64,000 nt of DNA from Phycisphaerales bacterium UBA854 (GCA_002295885.1 DBGM01000011.1:171090-235089); one strand, 5' to 3'. Shown: positions 16,824 to 25,883, counted from the first letter of the stretch. Numbers and translations: made by a program. The notes: generated by a model not told the origin, from the letters alone.

Positions 16824-18649
16824 GCACCCTCCTCTCCGCCCGCGGCCTGGGCAAGTCATTCCCCGCCAATGCACTCTTCGAAGGCGTCGACATCCACGTC
16901 GAGTCCGGTGATCGGATCGGATTCATCGGGCCCAACGGCGCGGGCAAGACCACCCTGATGAAGATTCTCACCGGACTCGAGGAAGCCGACGCCGGCGAGA
17001 TCACCCGCCGCCGCGGACTCACGATGACCTACGTGAAGCAGGACGATCTGTTTCCCGACGGGGCCACGCCGCGGTCGGTGGTCCTGGATTCACTGGAACC
17101 GGATGCATCGGACCGCGTCGACCCGGACACCCAGGCCGCCATCGCCCTGTCGAAGATCGGCTTCGAGGATCACGATCGCCCCGTGGGCACGCTGTCGGGC
17201 GGTTGGCGGAAGCGACTGTCTTTGGCCTGCGCCCTCGCCCGGGAGCCCGACGTCCTGGTGCTGGACGAACCGACCAACCATCTCGACCTCGAGGGTGTGC
17301 TGTGGCTGGAGCAGTTCGTGCAGCAGTCCTCCATGGCCATGCTCTTCGTGACCCACGATCGGATGTTCCTTGAGCACTCGGCCAACCGTATCGTCGAACT
17401 GTCCCCCGCCTACCCCGGCGGCACCTTCAAGGTCGAGGGGGACTACAGCGAGTTCCTGCGTCGCAAGGATGCCTTCCTGGAGGCGCAGGCCGCCGCCCAG
17501 TCCGCTCTGGCCAACAAGGTGCGTCGCGACACCGCATGGCTGCGCCAGGGCATCCAGGGACGACAGACCCGGAACAAGACCCAGGTGGCGGCGGCCTCGG
17601 ATCGCCGCGACGAGCTCAGGCAGACGCGCAGCCGCAACGAGGCCCCGAAGCAGACGACCGACATCGACTTCCAGGCCACGCAGCGCAAGACGCGGAAGCT
17701 GCTCGCCCTGCACAGCGTCGGCAAGAGCATGGGCGACAAGCGGCTGTTCGACTCGCTGGACCTGGTGTTGACGCCGGGGCAACGCATCGGCCTTGTGGGC
17801 GTCAACGGCGCCGGCAAGACCACCCTGCTCCGCCTCATGAACGGCTCCCTCGCCCCCGACACCGGAACGATCAAGCGGGCCCCGGAACTCCGCATCGTGA
17901 CCTTCAGCCAGCACCGCGACACCCTGGTCGCGAAGCAGACCCTGCAGGAGGCCCTGTGCCCCGTCGGAGACATGGTGGACTACCGAGGCAAGCAGGTGCA
18001 CGTGACGGGGTGGGCCCAGCGGTTTCTCTTCGAGGCCGACCAGCTTTCGACCCTGGTGGGGAATCTCTCCGGCGGGGAACAGGCGAGGGTGCTCATCGCC
18101 AACCTGATGCTCGAGCCGGCCGACGTGCTGCTGCTGGACGAACCGACCAACGATCTGGACATCCCCTCGCTGGAAGTACTCGAACAGGCCCTGCTCGAGT
18201 TCCCCGGCGCCCTCGTGCTGGTGACCCACGACCGGTTCATGCTCGAGCGGCTGGCCACCGAATACGTCGGGCTCGACGACTCCGGGGGCATTCGTCAGTT
18301 CCTGACCTACGAGGAGTGGAACGCCGCCCGACGGGAGGCCGCCCGCATCGCGAAGCAGGAGGCCAACCGAAGCCGGACGCAGGCGAAGGCGGCGAAACGA
18401 AAGAACGACGCACGCAAGCTGAGCTGGGACGAACGCAAGGAGTACGAATCGATGGAGGCGGCGATCCTCGAGGCGGAAGCCGAGGTGGAACGTCTCGAAG
18501 CGGAGGTTGCGGATCCCGGCCTGGCGGAGGATCACGTTCGATCGACCGCGACGTACGAATCCCTCTCAGCCGCCCAGACACGGGTCAAGCAGTTGTACGA
18601 TCGCTGGGTCGTGCTGGATGCGATCGCCTCGGGACGGGCCACCGACTGA
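16820..18649 (+). CDS. ABC-F family ATPase, Uup-like
   Basis: Soluble tandem ATPase without membrane domains; ABC-F proteins act on ribosomes as translation factors, and Uup members also bind DNA or branched structures. 609 residues: ABC 1 with GPNGAGKTT (about 35-43), signature LSGGW and LDEPTNHLD; a linker rich in Arg and Gln; ABC 2 with GVNGAGKTT (about 328-336), LSGGEQ and LDEPTNDLD; and a C-terminal coiled coil from about 510 (ARREAARIAKQEANRSRTQ, EAEAEVERLEAEV). The C-terminal coiled coil and short linker match Uup rather than EttA. Last gene of the ruvA run. Confidence 0.92.
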   Translation: MSTLLSARGLGKSFPANALFEGVDIHVESGDRIGFIGPNGAGKTTLMKILTGLEEADAGEITRRRGLTMTYVKQDDLFPDGATPRSVVLDSLEPDASDRVDPDTQAAIALSKIGFEDHDRPVGTLSGGWRKRLSLACALAREPDVLVLDEPTNHLDLEGVLWLEQFVQQSSMAMLFVTHDRMFLEHSANRIVELSPAYPGGTFKVEGDYSEFLRRKDAFLEAQAAAQSALANKVRRDTAWLRQGIQGRQTRNKTQVAAASDRRDELRQTRSRNEAPKQTTDIDFQATQRKTRKLLALHSVGKSMGDKRLFDSLDLVLTPGQRIGLVGVNGAGKTTLLRLMNGSLAPDTGTIKRAPELRIVTFSQHRDTLVAKQTLQEALCPVGDMVDYRGKQVHVTGWAQRFLFEADQLSTLVGNLSGGEQARVLIANLMLEPADVLLLDEPTNDLDIPSLEVLEQALLEFPGALVLVTHDRFMLERLATEYVGLDDSGGIRQFLTYEEWNAARREAARIAKQEANRSRTQAKAAKRKNDARKLSWDERKEYESMEAAILEAEAEVERLEAEVADPGLAEDHVRSTATYESLSAAQTRVKQLYDRWVVLDAIASGRATD

Positions 18650-18656
18650 AGCGTGA

Positions 18657-19334
18657 TCAGTCCCTGAACGGCTCGGCGTCCTCGTCGAGCGTGGTGCCGG
18701 AGAGATACCAGCGCGTCGTCCCCCCCTCGGAACGGATGGACTGCACCGGCAGACCGCTGCCCGACGGTTCGAGCGAATCCAGTCCCGCGAGCACTTCGGC
18801 ACCCATGGCGATGAGTCCGATGAATCCCGCGCGGTTGATGCGGGCGACCGGCACCAGGATCTCGTTCACCGCCGACTCGCTGCCCAGGACTCCCACCCGG
18901 CCGTGCACTCCGACGTCCAGCATCACGTAGTCGATCGCAGGTCCCTCGTCCCGATCGTCGGCGCCGTGGAGATTGGCCTCGTCGATCCCCGAATGCGGCA
19001 CCAGAATGTCGCGCAACTGGATGTAGTGGTCGTCGTCGCGGGTGTCGTTGAGCAGCCAGCAGTGCGTCTGGGCCCAGGGGAACATGCGGATGACCGGATC
19101 GAACATCATGCGTTCGAGGCAGCGGACGATCGTGTCGGTCCAGGAGACGGCGAAATGGAACGTTCCGCCGCCACGAATCCGCATCTGCGCCTCGATCATC
19201 AGCTCGGCAAAGACCATGTCCAGGAGTTCGTCCGCCGAATCACGTTCGGCCAACGTGCCCCAGAGCTCCGGCAGCCGCTGCCCGTCGGCGCGTTGCAGAT
19301 CGTAGGGCTGGGGGCGTTCCGGATCACTGCTCAT
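18657..19334 (-). CDS. 6-phosphogluconolactonase/NagB-fold protein, probably degenerate
   Basis: About 225 residues. The order of motifs resembles 6-phosphogluconolactonase (Pgl/DevB): WLLNDTRDDDHYIQLRDILVPHSGIDEANLHG stands where W-x-x-x-x-x-DER...SN is expected, and YVMLDVGVHGRVGVL stands where LGMGPDGHTASL is expected. In that second motif the Asp and catalytic His are replaced by His and Arg, so lactonase activity is doubtful. Start at 19334 is chosen with a weak GGAG; a longer reading to 19382 lacks support. It is divergent from the toroid-repeat gene and convergent with the ABC-F gene (7-base gap). Confidence 0.55.
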   Translation of the reverse strand: MSSDPERPQPYDLQRADGQRLPELWGTLAERDSADELLDMVFAELMIEAQMRIRGGGTFHFAVSWTDTIVRCLERMMFDPVIRMFPWAQTHCWLLNDTRDDDHYIQLRDILVPHSGIDEANLHGADDRDEGPAIDYVMLDVGVHGRVGVLGSESAVNEILVPVARINRAGFIGLIAMGAEVLAGLDSLEPSGSGLPVQSIRSEGGTTRWYLSGTTLDEDAEPFRD

Positions 19335-19380
19335 GGGCCATCTGCTCCATCCCGAAAGCGTAGACCGGATAGAGTATGGC

Positions 19381-20736
19381 ATGCAAATTCAAATCATCCT
19401 TCTGCCGCTGATACTCTCGATGACGGGTGAGCCGCCGCAGGAGCCCGCTCCGGGCCCTGCGTGGCAGGACGCGCCCTCGGTACCGCTCGACCAGCGGATC
19501 GATCCGGGCAAGATGACGGAGTCCCCGCTGCCTCCGCTCCCCAACTCCATCACCGCGCCTCCGCCCCCCACGTTCCGCATCGCCCTGCAGAGCGAGGATG
19601 CACCGGTCGACGCGGAGACCTGGGCCCGATGCCTGGCGGCAATCGATCGCGGACTGGACTTCCTGCGCACGCGACAGGCCGGCAGCGGCTTCTGGATGAT
19701 GGGAGACGAGACGCAACCCACGGACGAACCCCAGCAGGCGACTCCCGTGGCGGCGGCGATCACCGCCATGGGCGTGCAGTCCTTCGCCCAACGGGGACTC
19801 GATCCCGAATCGGATCCCACCCTGTCCAAGGCGGTCATCGCCACCATGAGCGTCCGCGAGCAGGACGAGCTGATGAACAACGCCCTGGCCAACTACATCC
19901 GCTCCGCCATGATCAGTGGCCTCGCAAGTCTGGAGGATCCGCGTTTCCGTGATGCCGTCGACGAAGGCGTACGCTCACTCACCAAGCACCAGTGGGATCG
20001 GGACGAGGGGATCGGCGTGCGATCGGACTGGTTCGGCGGCGCCGGCTACGGCAACCGCGGCCGCCCCGACCTCTCGAACACGCAGAACATGCTGCAGGCG
20101 TTGTACGACTCCGGCATGAGTCCCGATGAACCGGCGTTCCAGGAGGCCGTGGTCTTCCTCAGCCGGACCCAGAACCTGAAAGCGGTCAACGAGTCGGCGT
20201 GGGCCGGAGACGACGGTGGCTTCGTCTACACCCCTGCCAACGGCGGCGAATCGATGGGATCGCAGTACGCGGGGGAAGGCCGCTACGGGGAACTGATCCC
20301 CGCCGGCCAGCCGCGCAGCCTGCGAAGCTACGGCTCCATGACCTACGCAGGCTTCAAGAGCCTGATCTACGCCGGACTCGATGAAAACGATCCGCGGGTC
20401 CGGGCCGCGTACGACTGGATCCGCCGGCACTGGACCTTCCGGGAGAATCCGGGGCTCGGCCAGCAAGGGCTCTACTACTACTGGCTGGCCATGTCCCGCG
20501 CCCTGCGCGCGGGACAGCAGCCGATCATCACCGATGCGGAGGGCACGCCGCACGACTGGCGGTACGAACTGGCCGACGAGATTCTGCGACGACAGCGCAC
20601 CGACGGCTCCTGGCTGAATCCGGAGGACCGCTGGCTCGAAGGGGAACAGGAACTGGCCACGCTGTATGCGATCCTCGCCCTCGAAGAGCTGCTCAAACCC
20701 GTGACCGCCCCTGCCGACGAAGCGCCTGCACCGTGA
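19381..20736 (+). CDS. Exported alpha/alpha-toroid repeat protein (prenyltransferase/squalene oxidase-like)
   Basis: Exact role unknown. 451 residues with a short signal peptide (MQIQIILLPLILSMTG), a Pro-rich linker to about 75, then repeats of the terpene-cyclase/prenyltransferase toroid: GLDFLRTRQAGSGFWMMGD, GVRSLTKHQWDRDEGIG, AVVFLSRTQNLKAVN...GGFVYTPANG, AYDWIRRHWTFRENPGLGQQGLYYYW and EILRRQRTDGSWLN. Exported planctomycete members of this family are common and are probably not cyclases; the DxDD catalytic motif of squalene-hopene cyclase is not seen. Start at 19381 begins the signal peptide; a TAGAGT lies 5 bases upstream. The stop overlaps the next GTG. Confidence 0.8.
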   Translation: MQIQIILLPLILSMTGEPPQEPAPGPAWQDAPSVPLDQRIDPGKMTESPLPPLPNSITAPPPPTFRIALQSEDAPVDAETWARCLAAIDRGLDFLRTRQAGSGFWMMGDETQPTDEPQQATPVAAAITAMGVQSFAQRGLDPESDPTLSKAVIATMSVREQDELMNNALANYIRSAMISGLASLEDPRFRDAVDEGVRSLTKHQWDRDEGIGVRSDWFGGAGYGNRGRPDLSNTQNMLQALYDSGMSPDEPAFQEAVVFLSRTQNLKAVNESAWAGDDGGFVYTPANGGESMGSQYAGEGRYGELIPAGQPRSLRSYGSMTYAGFKSLIYAGLDENDPRVRAAYDWIRRHWTFRENPGLGQQGLYYYWLAMSRALRAGQQPIITDAEGTPHDWRYELADEILRRQRTDGSWLNPEDRWLEGEQELATLYAILALEELLKPVTAPADEAPAP

Positions 20737-22214
20737 TCACTCCATTGCTGCTGTCGCTGGTCGGCGCCACGACGACGATCGATTCCGCACCGACCCGATT
20801 CATCGTGCAGGCGACGGAGGAGGCCGTGGGCCTCCCCGGGCAGTACACCGGCCGCGTCTACGTCTTTCTCGGTGCGCCGGAGGGCCGTGCACCCCGACAG
20901 GGCCCGGACTGGTTCCGGCCGCAACCGTTCTTCGCAGTCGACGTGGAGAACTGGGACACGAAAGCGGAGCTCGTCCTGGACGAGCGGGCCCTGGGGTATC
21001 CCGGCCCCCTCTCGACCCTGCCCGACCGCGACTGGGCCGTGCAGGCCGTGCTTCGCGGTCCGGGCACCTCCCGCGCTGGATCGGGACCGGGCACGGCGTA
21101 CGGAACGGCGACCACCCGCCGCATCGGACCCCACAGCGGCGACATTCGACTCACGATCGATCAGATCGAACCCGATTCGGCTCCGCCCGAGGTCGATGGC
21201 ATCGAATGGGTCCGACTGGACAGCCCCCTTCTTTCCCGGACGCTGGGACGCCCGGTCGTTCACCGGGCGGCCGTTATGCCTCCCGCGAACTACGATCCGG
21301 AAGCGGAGCGGGTCTGGCCCACGGTCTACGTCATCGGTGGATTTCCGGGATCGCTGAACGACGCTCCGATGACGAAGTGGATGTGGGGACAGACCGCGCT
21401 CGGGAACCAGGCCTTCATCGTTCACCTCGATGCCGAATGCTTCAACGGCCACCACGTCTTCGCCGACTCCCCCGGCAACGGCCCCCGCGGCACCGCGCTG
21501 GTGACCGAGTTCATTCCCCATCTGGAGTCCCGCTATCGAATGCGGACCGATCCCCCGGGACGACTGCTCACCGGACATTCCTCCGGAGGGTGGTCGAGCC
21601 TCTGGCTGCAGATCAACTGGCCCGACTTCTTCGGAGGCACCTGGTCCACCGCCCCCGATCCGGTCGACTTCCGCGCCTTCCAGACCGTCGACATCTATTC
21701 GGACGGGGCCAGCGCCTTCGTCGATGAACAGGGCGAACGACGTCCGGTGGGCAGAGCACGGGGACGTGTACTCATCTGGTACGACGACTTCGTGGGCATG
21801 GAGCATGTGCTGGGCGACGGCGGACAGATCCGCTCCTTCGACTGGACCTTCAGCCCCGTCGACGAGCACGGCCGTGCCCTGCGCCTCATCGACTCGCAGA
21901 CGGGTGTCATCGATCCGAAGGTTGCCGAGGCCTGGAAGCAGTACGACATCAATCTTGTGATGCAGGATCGCTGGGAACGGATCGGACCGGACCTCGCGAA
22001 TAAGATCCACATCATCGGTGGCCGCGAGGACACCTACTACCTCGAAGGTGCACTCGACCTGCTTCGGCAGACGCTTACGGAACTCGGCAGCGACGCGGAG
22101 ATCACAGTGATCCCCGGAGCCGATCATTCGAACTTCATGAATCTCAGACGACGGCGGCAGATTGCAGACGAGATGCTGGAGCAGTCGTCAGCCGGTGCGT
22201 CCACGCAGCCATGA
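20733..22214 (+). CDS. Alpha/beta-hydrolase esterase, exported
   Basis: Putative esterase of the enterochelin/feruloyl-esterase-like group. 493 residues: a short hydrophobic start (MITPLLLSLVGATTTIDS), a beta-rich N-terminal domain with GQYTGRVYVFLG, then the hydrolase domain with VYVIGGFPG, the nucleophile elbow GHSSGGWSS (Ser near 288) and a late IIGGREDTYYLEG...IPGADHSNF segment holding the likely acid and His. It begins with GTG inside the preceding stop (GTGA), so it is co-translated with the toroid protein. Its last 71 bases overlap the end of ctaA on the opposite strand. Substrate unknown. Confidence 0.8.
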   Translation: MITPLLLSLVGATTTIDSAPTRFIVQATEEAVGLPGQYTGRVYVFLGAPEGRAPRQGPDWFRPQPFFAVDVENWDTKAELVLDERALGYPGPLSTLPDRDWAVQAVLRGPGTSRAGSGPGTAYGTATTRRIGPHSGDIRLTIDQIEPDSAPPEVDGIEWVRLDSPLLSRTLGRPVVHRAAVMPPANYDPEAERVWPTVYVIGGFPGSLNDAPMTKWMWGQTALGNQAFIVHLDAECFNGHHVFADSPGNGPRGTALVTEFIPHLESRYRMRTDPPGRLLTGHSSGGWSSLWLQINWPDFFGGTWSTAPDPVDFRAFQTVDIYSDGASAFVDEQGERRPVGRARGRVLIWYDDFVGMEHVLGDGGQIRSFDWTFSPVDEHGRALRLIDSQTGVIDPKVAEAWKQYDINLVMQDRWERIGPDLANKIHIIGGREDTYYLEGALDLLRQTLTELGSDAEITVIPGADHSNFMNLRRRRQIADEMLEQSSAGASTQP

Positions 22215-23547
22215 GCACCGCGGTGCACAGCAGCAGAGCGCCGTTGGCCTGATGCATGCTGGTGAAGACGACTTCCGAGCGGGGAATCACCCCGTCAGGA
22301 TGCACCTGGACCACCAGCACCGTGGCCACCACACCGAGGGCCAGCTGCAGCGTGACGATGACGAGCATCGCCATCCCGAGACGACGCATGATCGGCTGGT
22401 CGTCCATCCAGCCCCGGATGCCGTTGACCACGGCCAGCAGGGCCACCAGCGCCGCCATGGCGATGTGACCCATCAGCAGCGGTGTGGTTCGACTTGGCTC
22501 GTATTCGAGGTCACTGGTGAGATGGCGATAGATCGCCCCGATGATCAACTGGAGCACGAGCGAGACGACGAGGACCCAGGCGAGGAATCGGGCCGGCCCC
22601 GCACCCTCGACGGCACGGGGGGCCGGGCCGCTGACCCAGGTCCAGCTTGCGATGGCGGCGGCCAGCACGATGCAGGCCAGGACGATCTGGCCGAAGACTC
22701 CGTGCACGATGCCCAGCGCCGTACTGGGTGACAGCAGGTCGGGGTTGTCGCTCATGGTGAAGGTCCCGGTCACCCGGAGCCCTCCGAGGATCCCCTGACC
22801 GATGACCATCAGCAGGATGATCGTACCGAGCCACCCCAGCGTGGAACGCCGGTCGCCCCACCACAGCATCACGCAGAGCGTGAGGGCCGCAAGCCCCACG
22901 AACATGCCCGTGAGCCGGTGCGCGTGCTCGTAGAAGATTCCATCACTGAGATCCGCCACCATCTCCGAAAGCGGATACAGCAGCATGTTGTGACCGTAGG
23001 AGTTTGGCCAGTCCGGAACGGCCAGTCCTGCTTCGAAGCCGGTGACGATGCCGCCCGAGACGATCATGAGAAAGGTGATGACGGCGCAGACGGCGGCCAG
23101 GGCTCCGATCCAGTTCACCCGCGAGACATCGAGCCGCTTCGCCACGGTTCCCAGCAGACCGCCGACGCCACCAAGGATAATCGAGACGACGAAGAGCCCC
23201 CCGAACCAGACACCGGCGGACGCCCCATCGGCGTCCACGAGGCTGCCGACCAGCATCAGATTGATGCAGGCCGACACCAGTCCGATCTCGATGCCCAGTC
23301 GCATCGACCTCGACCACCGCGGGGAACCGTCGACCATGGTCGCCACCGCCCCGCCGAGGACCAGCAGGGCCAGGGTGAGAATGAAGATGGCCTCCCCGAC
23401 GAATTCACCCGGCTGCAGCATGGCAACATAGGAAAGCAGCCACATCAGCGCCGTCGTGCCCAGACCGATCGCCAACGCCCGTGCAGCACGGGCAGACAGG
23501 GGCTGCGCGGGAGCATTGGGATCGATTTGTATCGCGTTTCGGGACAT
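22144..23547 (-). CDS. ctaA: Heme A synthase CtaA/Cox15
   Basis: Oxidises the C8 methyl of heme O to give heme A for the aa3-type oxidase. 467 residues, wholly membrane embedded, with the paired His motifs YEHAHRLTGMFVGL near 205-220 and IVHGVFGQ near 290-297, and later MGHIAMAAL and TSMHQANGALL. An extra N-terminal block of about four helices (residues 20-150) precedes the Cox15 core that begins with VSGGIVTGFEAGLAVPDWPNSYG. It is divergent from ctaB across 63 bases, and its 3' end overlaps the esterase gene tail to tail by 71 bases. Confidence 0.93.
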   Translation of the reverse strand: MSRNAIQIDPNAPAQPLSARAARALAIGLGTTALMWLLSYVAMLQPGEFVGEAIFILTLALLVLGGAVATMVDGSPRWSRSMRLGIEIGLVSACINLMLVGSLVDADGASAGVWFGGLFVVSIILGGVGGLLGTVAKRLDVSRVNWIGALAAVCAVITFLMIVSGGIVTGFEAGLAVPDWPNSYGHNMLLYPLSEMVADLSDGIFYEHAHRLTGMFVGLAALTLCVMLWWGDRRSTLGWLGTIILLMVIGQGILGGLRVTGTFTMSDNPDLLSPSTALGIVHGVFGQIVLACIVLAAAIASWTWVSGPAPRAVEGAGPARFLAWVLVVSLVLQLIIGAIYRHLTSDLEYEPSRTTPLLMGHIAMAALVALLAVVNGIRGWMDDQPIMRRLGMAMLVIVTLQLALGVVATVLVVQVHPDGVIPRSEVVFTSMHQANGALLLCTAVLMAAWTHRLTTAPASRLQSAAVV

Positions 23548-23556
23548 CCAATGGGC

Positions 23557-23562
23557 TATACT
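23557..23562 (+). promoter_or_regulatory. TATACT -10-like element in the ctaA/ctaB divergent gap
   Basis: TATACT (5 of 6) lies in the 63-base gap and would start transcription near 23570, upstream of the ctaB start at 23611. The reverse strand of the same stretch reads TAGTATAGC, which could serve ctaA. No clear -35 on either strand. Confidence 0.4.
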
Positions 23563-23610
23563 AGGCGAGAAGAGAAGGTCGGGGCCATTTTCACCTCCGA
23601 CACCCGCCTC

Positions 23611-24588
23611 ATGTCCACTTCACTAAGCACATCCTCGTCCGACGCCGCGCAGACCCTGCCCGCCAACTACGCCGTACTGGTGAAGGCCAGGCTGAGCCTG
23701 CTGGTCGTCATGACCTCGGGAGTCGGCTACGTGATGGCGTCCCCAGCCCCCCTGGACTGGCTTGCCCTGCTGTGGACGATGGCCGGAACCTTCCTGTGCG
23801 CCTGCTCGGCCAACGGACTCAACCAGGTCATCGAGCACCGCCGCGACGCCATGATGGATCGTACCCGGCAACGACCCGTGCCCACGGGTTCCATCAGCCC
23901 CCAGCACGGATGGATCTTCTGCATGGTCACGGGCTACGCCGGACTGAGCATGCTTGCCCTGCTCGTCAATCTCCCCGCCGCGGGACTGGCCCTGGCCACC
24001 ATGTTGATCTACGTGCTGCTCTACACCCCGATGAAGGCCCATACCACCCTCAATACGCTGGTGGGCGCCGTCGTCGGCGCCATTCCACCGATGATCGGGT
24101 GGGTCGCCGCCTCGGGCATGATCACCACCGGCGGGTTGATTCTGGCCGCGATCCTGTTCGTCTGGCAGCTGCCCCACTTCCTGTCGCTCGCGTGGATGTA
24201 TCGGGACGACTACAACCGGGCGGGCTTCAAGATGCTTCCCGGGGTCCCCGGCGGCGAACACATCACCTGCGAAGTGGTGCTGCTCACCACCCTCCTGCTG
24301 ATCCCGCTGGGGCTCACCGCCACCATGATCGGTACCGCGGGAGCCGTCTACGGCATCTGTTCGCTCCTGCTGGGACTCGGATTCCTGGTACCGGCCGTGA
24401 AGTTCTTCCGACGGCGTGACCGGGCGTCGGCACGAAGCGTCTTCTTCGCCAGCCTGCTGTACCTGCCGCTGCTGATGAGCGTGATGATTGCCGATCGGGG
24501 GGACGAACTGATCCCCGGCCGCACCGCAGTGCTCGTCCTGCAGGAAATGGACGCCGCCCCTGCATCGGTCCCTCCCAATGACCTCTGA
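23611..24588 (+). CDS. ctaB: Protoheme IX farnesyltransferase (heme O synthase)
   Basis: Transfers a farnesyl group to heme B to give heme O, the substrate of CtaA. 325 residues of UbiA-type prenyltransferase: VLVKARLSLLVVMTS, the first Asp-rich motif NGLNQVIEHRRDAMMDRTRQRPVPTG (N-x-x-x-D-x-x-M-x-R-T-x-x-R-P), YTPMKAHTTLNTLVGAVVGAIPPMIGW, and WQLPHFLSLAWMYRDDYNRAGFKMLP. ATG 23611 is preferred because a TATACT at 23557 would start transcription between it and the upstream in-frame ATG 23551. It overlaps the DUF3179 gene by 11 bases. Confidence 0.94.
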   Translation: MSTSLSTSSSDAAQTLPANYAVLVKARLSLLVVMTSGVGYVMASPAPLDWLALLWTMAGTFLCACSANGLNQVIEHRRDAMMDRTRQRPVPTGSISPQHGWIFCMVTGYAGLSMLALLVNLPAAGLALATMLIYVLLYTPMKAHTTLNTLVGAVVGAIPPMIGWVAASGMITTGGLILAAILFVWQLPHFLSLAWMYRDDYNRAGFKMLPGVPGGEHITCEVVLLTTLLLIPLGLTATMIGTAGAVYGICSLLLGLGFLVPAVKFFRRRDRASARSVFFASLLYLPLLMSVMIADRGDELIPGRTAVLVLQEMDAAPASVPPNDL

Positions 24589-25654
24589 TCAGCCCCAGAC
24601 CGGACAGGGTCGCTTCCGCTTCCGAGAAGGCGGCTGGGTGCTGGTGGTGGCATTCCTGTTCTCACTCGCCATTGCCGCCTGGGCCCTCGCCCCGGCCGTG
24701 TTCCGCATGGTCCAACGGCCACCGGGCGACGGGGCGAACGTCCCCAGCTTCCAGTTCGACACATCGACGCCGTTCGTCGATCTCACCCTGATCGAGCCAG
24801 CCATGCTGCACCGTGACATGGTGCCGGTCATGACCGCCCCGACGATCTTGACCATGGAGGAGATCGTTGAACGCAACTCGGAACGCAAGACCCGGTATCT
24901 CGTCCCCTCCGATCTGGTGATAGGAATCGAGCACAACGGCGAGTCTCGCGCGTACCCGCTTTCGGTGCTGAACGTGCACGAAGTGGTGCACGACGAACTG
25001 GGCGGCGAGCCGATCCTCGTCTCCTGGCACTGGCCGTCCGCATCGGCCCGAGCCATGGTGCGGCACGACAGCGATCAGCAGTTCCGCGTCAGTGGACTCG
25101 TAGCCGGCGGTAACGGCCTGCTGTACATCCCGAACGACGAGCCACCGGCCGGAGGCGAACCGCTGTACTCGCAGCTGCTCGCCCGGGCCATCACCGGCAA
25201 CCCGGACCGCCCGTTCTTCACGACCATTCCGCACCAGTTCATCCGGTGGGACGACTGGTCGGAACGGCATCCCGAGACCACGGCCATCGCCCCGGACCCC
25301 GGCCTCAAGAAGCGGTACAAGAAATCCAGCCCGTTCACCTACTACGAGCACGATGATCTGATGTTCCCCGGCCTCGCGACCTCCAGCGGCCCACCGGCCA
25401 AGACCTGGGTGACGCTCCTGGATCTCGACGGGCACCGCGCGGCCTGGTCCTGGCCCTGGCTGCGGAACAACGCACAAGGCGGCATCTACGAGGAGACCCT
25501 CGGTGATCGTCGAATCAGATTTGAAATGACCGCCAATCCGGATACGGTCCAGGTCTACGACGCAATTTCGGATCAACCCCTGGATGCCACGCACGGCCTC
25601 TGGTGCACCCTGCAGGCACTGCACGGGCCCTTGGACGAAGCTATTTCGCACTGA
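24578..25654 (+). CDS. DUF3179 domain protein, membrane anchored
   Basis: Function unknown. 358 residues with one N-terminal membrane segment (WVLVVAFLFSLAIAAWALAPAVF, about 20-42) and a periplasmic DUF3179 domain: SDLVIGIEHNGESRAYPLSVLNVHEVVHDELGGEPILVSW. Typical members continue with a Cys-containing TYCPLC-like motif; this one reads SWHWPSAS there and has only one Cys in the whole domain (LWCTLQ near the end), so any thiol chemistry seen elsewhere is probably lost. Overlap with ctaB suggests co-expression with heme A synthesis. A strong hairpin terminator lies 175 bases downstream. Confidence 0.75.
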   Translation: MTSDQPQTGQGRFRFREGGWVLVVAFLFSLAIAAWALAPAVFRMVQRPPGDGANVPSFQFDTSTPFVDLTLIEPAMLHRDMVPVMTAPTILTMEEIVERNSERKTRYLVPSDLVIGIEHNGESRAYPLSVLNVHEVVHDELGGEPILVSWHWPSASARAMVRHDSDQQFRVSGLVAGGNGLLYIPNDEPPAGGEPLYSQLLARAITGNPDRPFFTTIPHQFIRWDDWSERHPETTAIAPDPGLKKRYKKSSPFTYYEHDDLMFPGLATSSGPPAKTWVTLLDLDGHRAAWSWPWLRNNAQGGIYEETLGDRRIRFEMTANPDTVQVYDAISDQPLDATHGLWCTLQALHGPLDEAISH

Positions 25655-25782
25655 ACCTGCCAAAAGGCAGCCGAATGAAATGTCGTGAGAAATCACGTCA
25701 TGCTGTGATTGCCCCGTACAAAGGGACGGTCAAGGCATGGCCGGCTGAGCTGCTTCGTGGTGATCGCAGACAGCACCGGCAC

Positions 25783-25870
25783 ACATTCCCCCTCCCTTGT
25801 GCCTTGAACTTCTCTCTCCTCCCTCTTCGCCCCACGCCCGCATTGCTCCTCAAGCGGGCGTGGGGCAATT
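25783..25870 (+). terminator. CU-rich tract and 13-bp intrinsic terminator after the ctaB operon
   Basis: Perfect stem GCCCCACGCCCGC/GCGGGCGTGGGGC (25829-25841, 25854-25866) with a 12-base loop, followed by AATTTT. It ends plus-strand transcription before the convergent respiratory operon. The 45 bases before it are nearly all pyrimidine and contain CTTCTCTCTCCTCCC, a close match to the tract before the hairpin at 6730. The 229-base gap 25655-25883 shows nothing else; a 3'-UTR-derived small RNA is possible. Confidence 0.85.
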
Positions 25871-25883
25871 TTCGGGGAGGCGA

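Noticed and set aside
17090..18535. 481-codon minus-strand open frame opposite the ABC-F gene
   Set aside because: Shadow of an intact ABC-F protein with all motifs.
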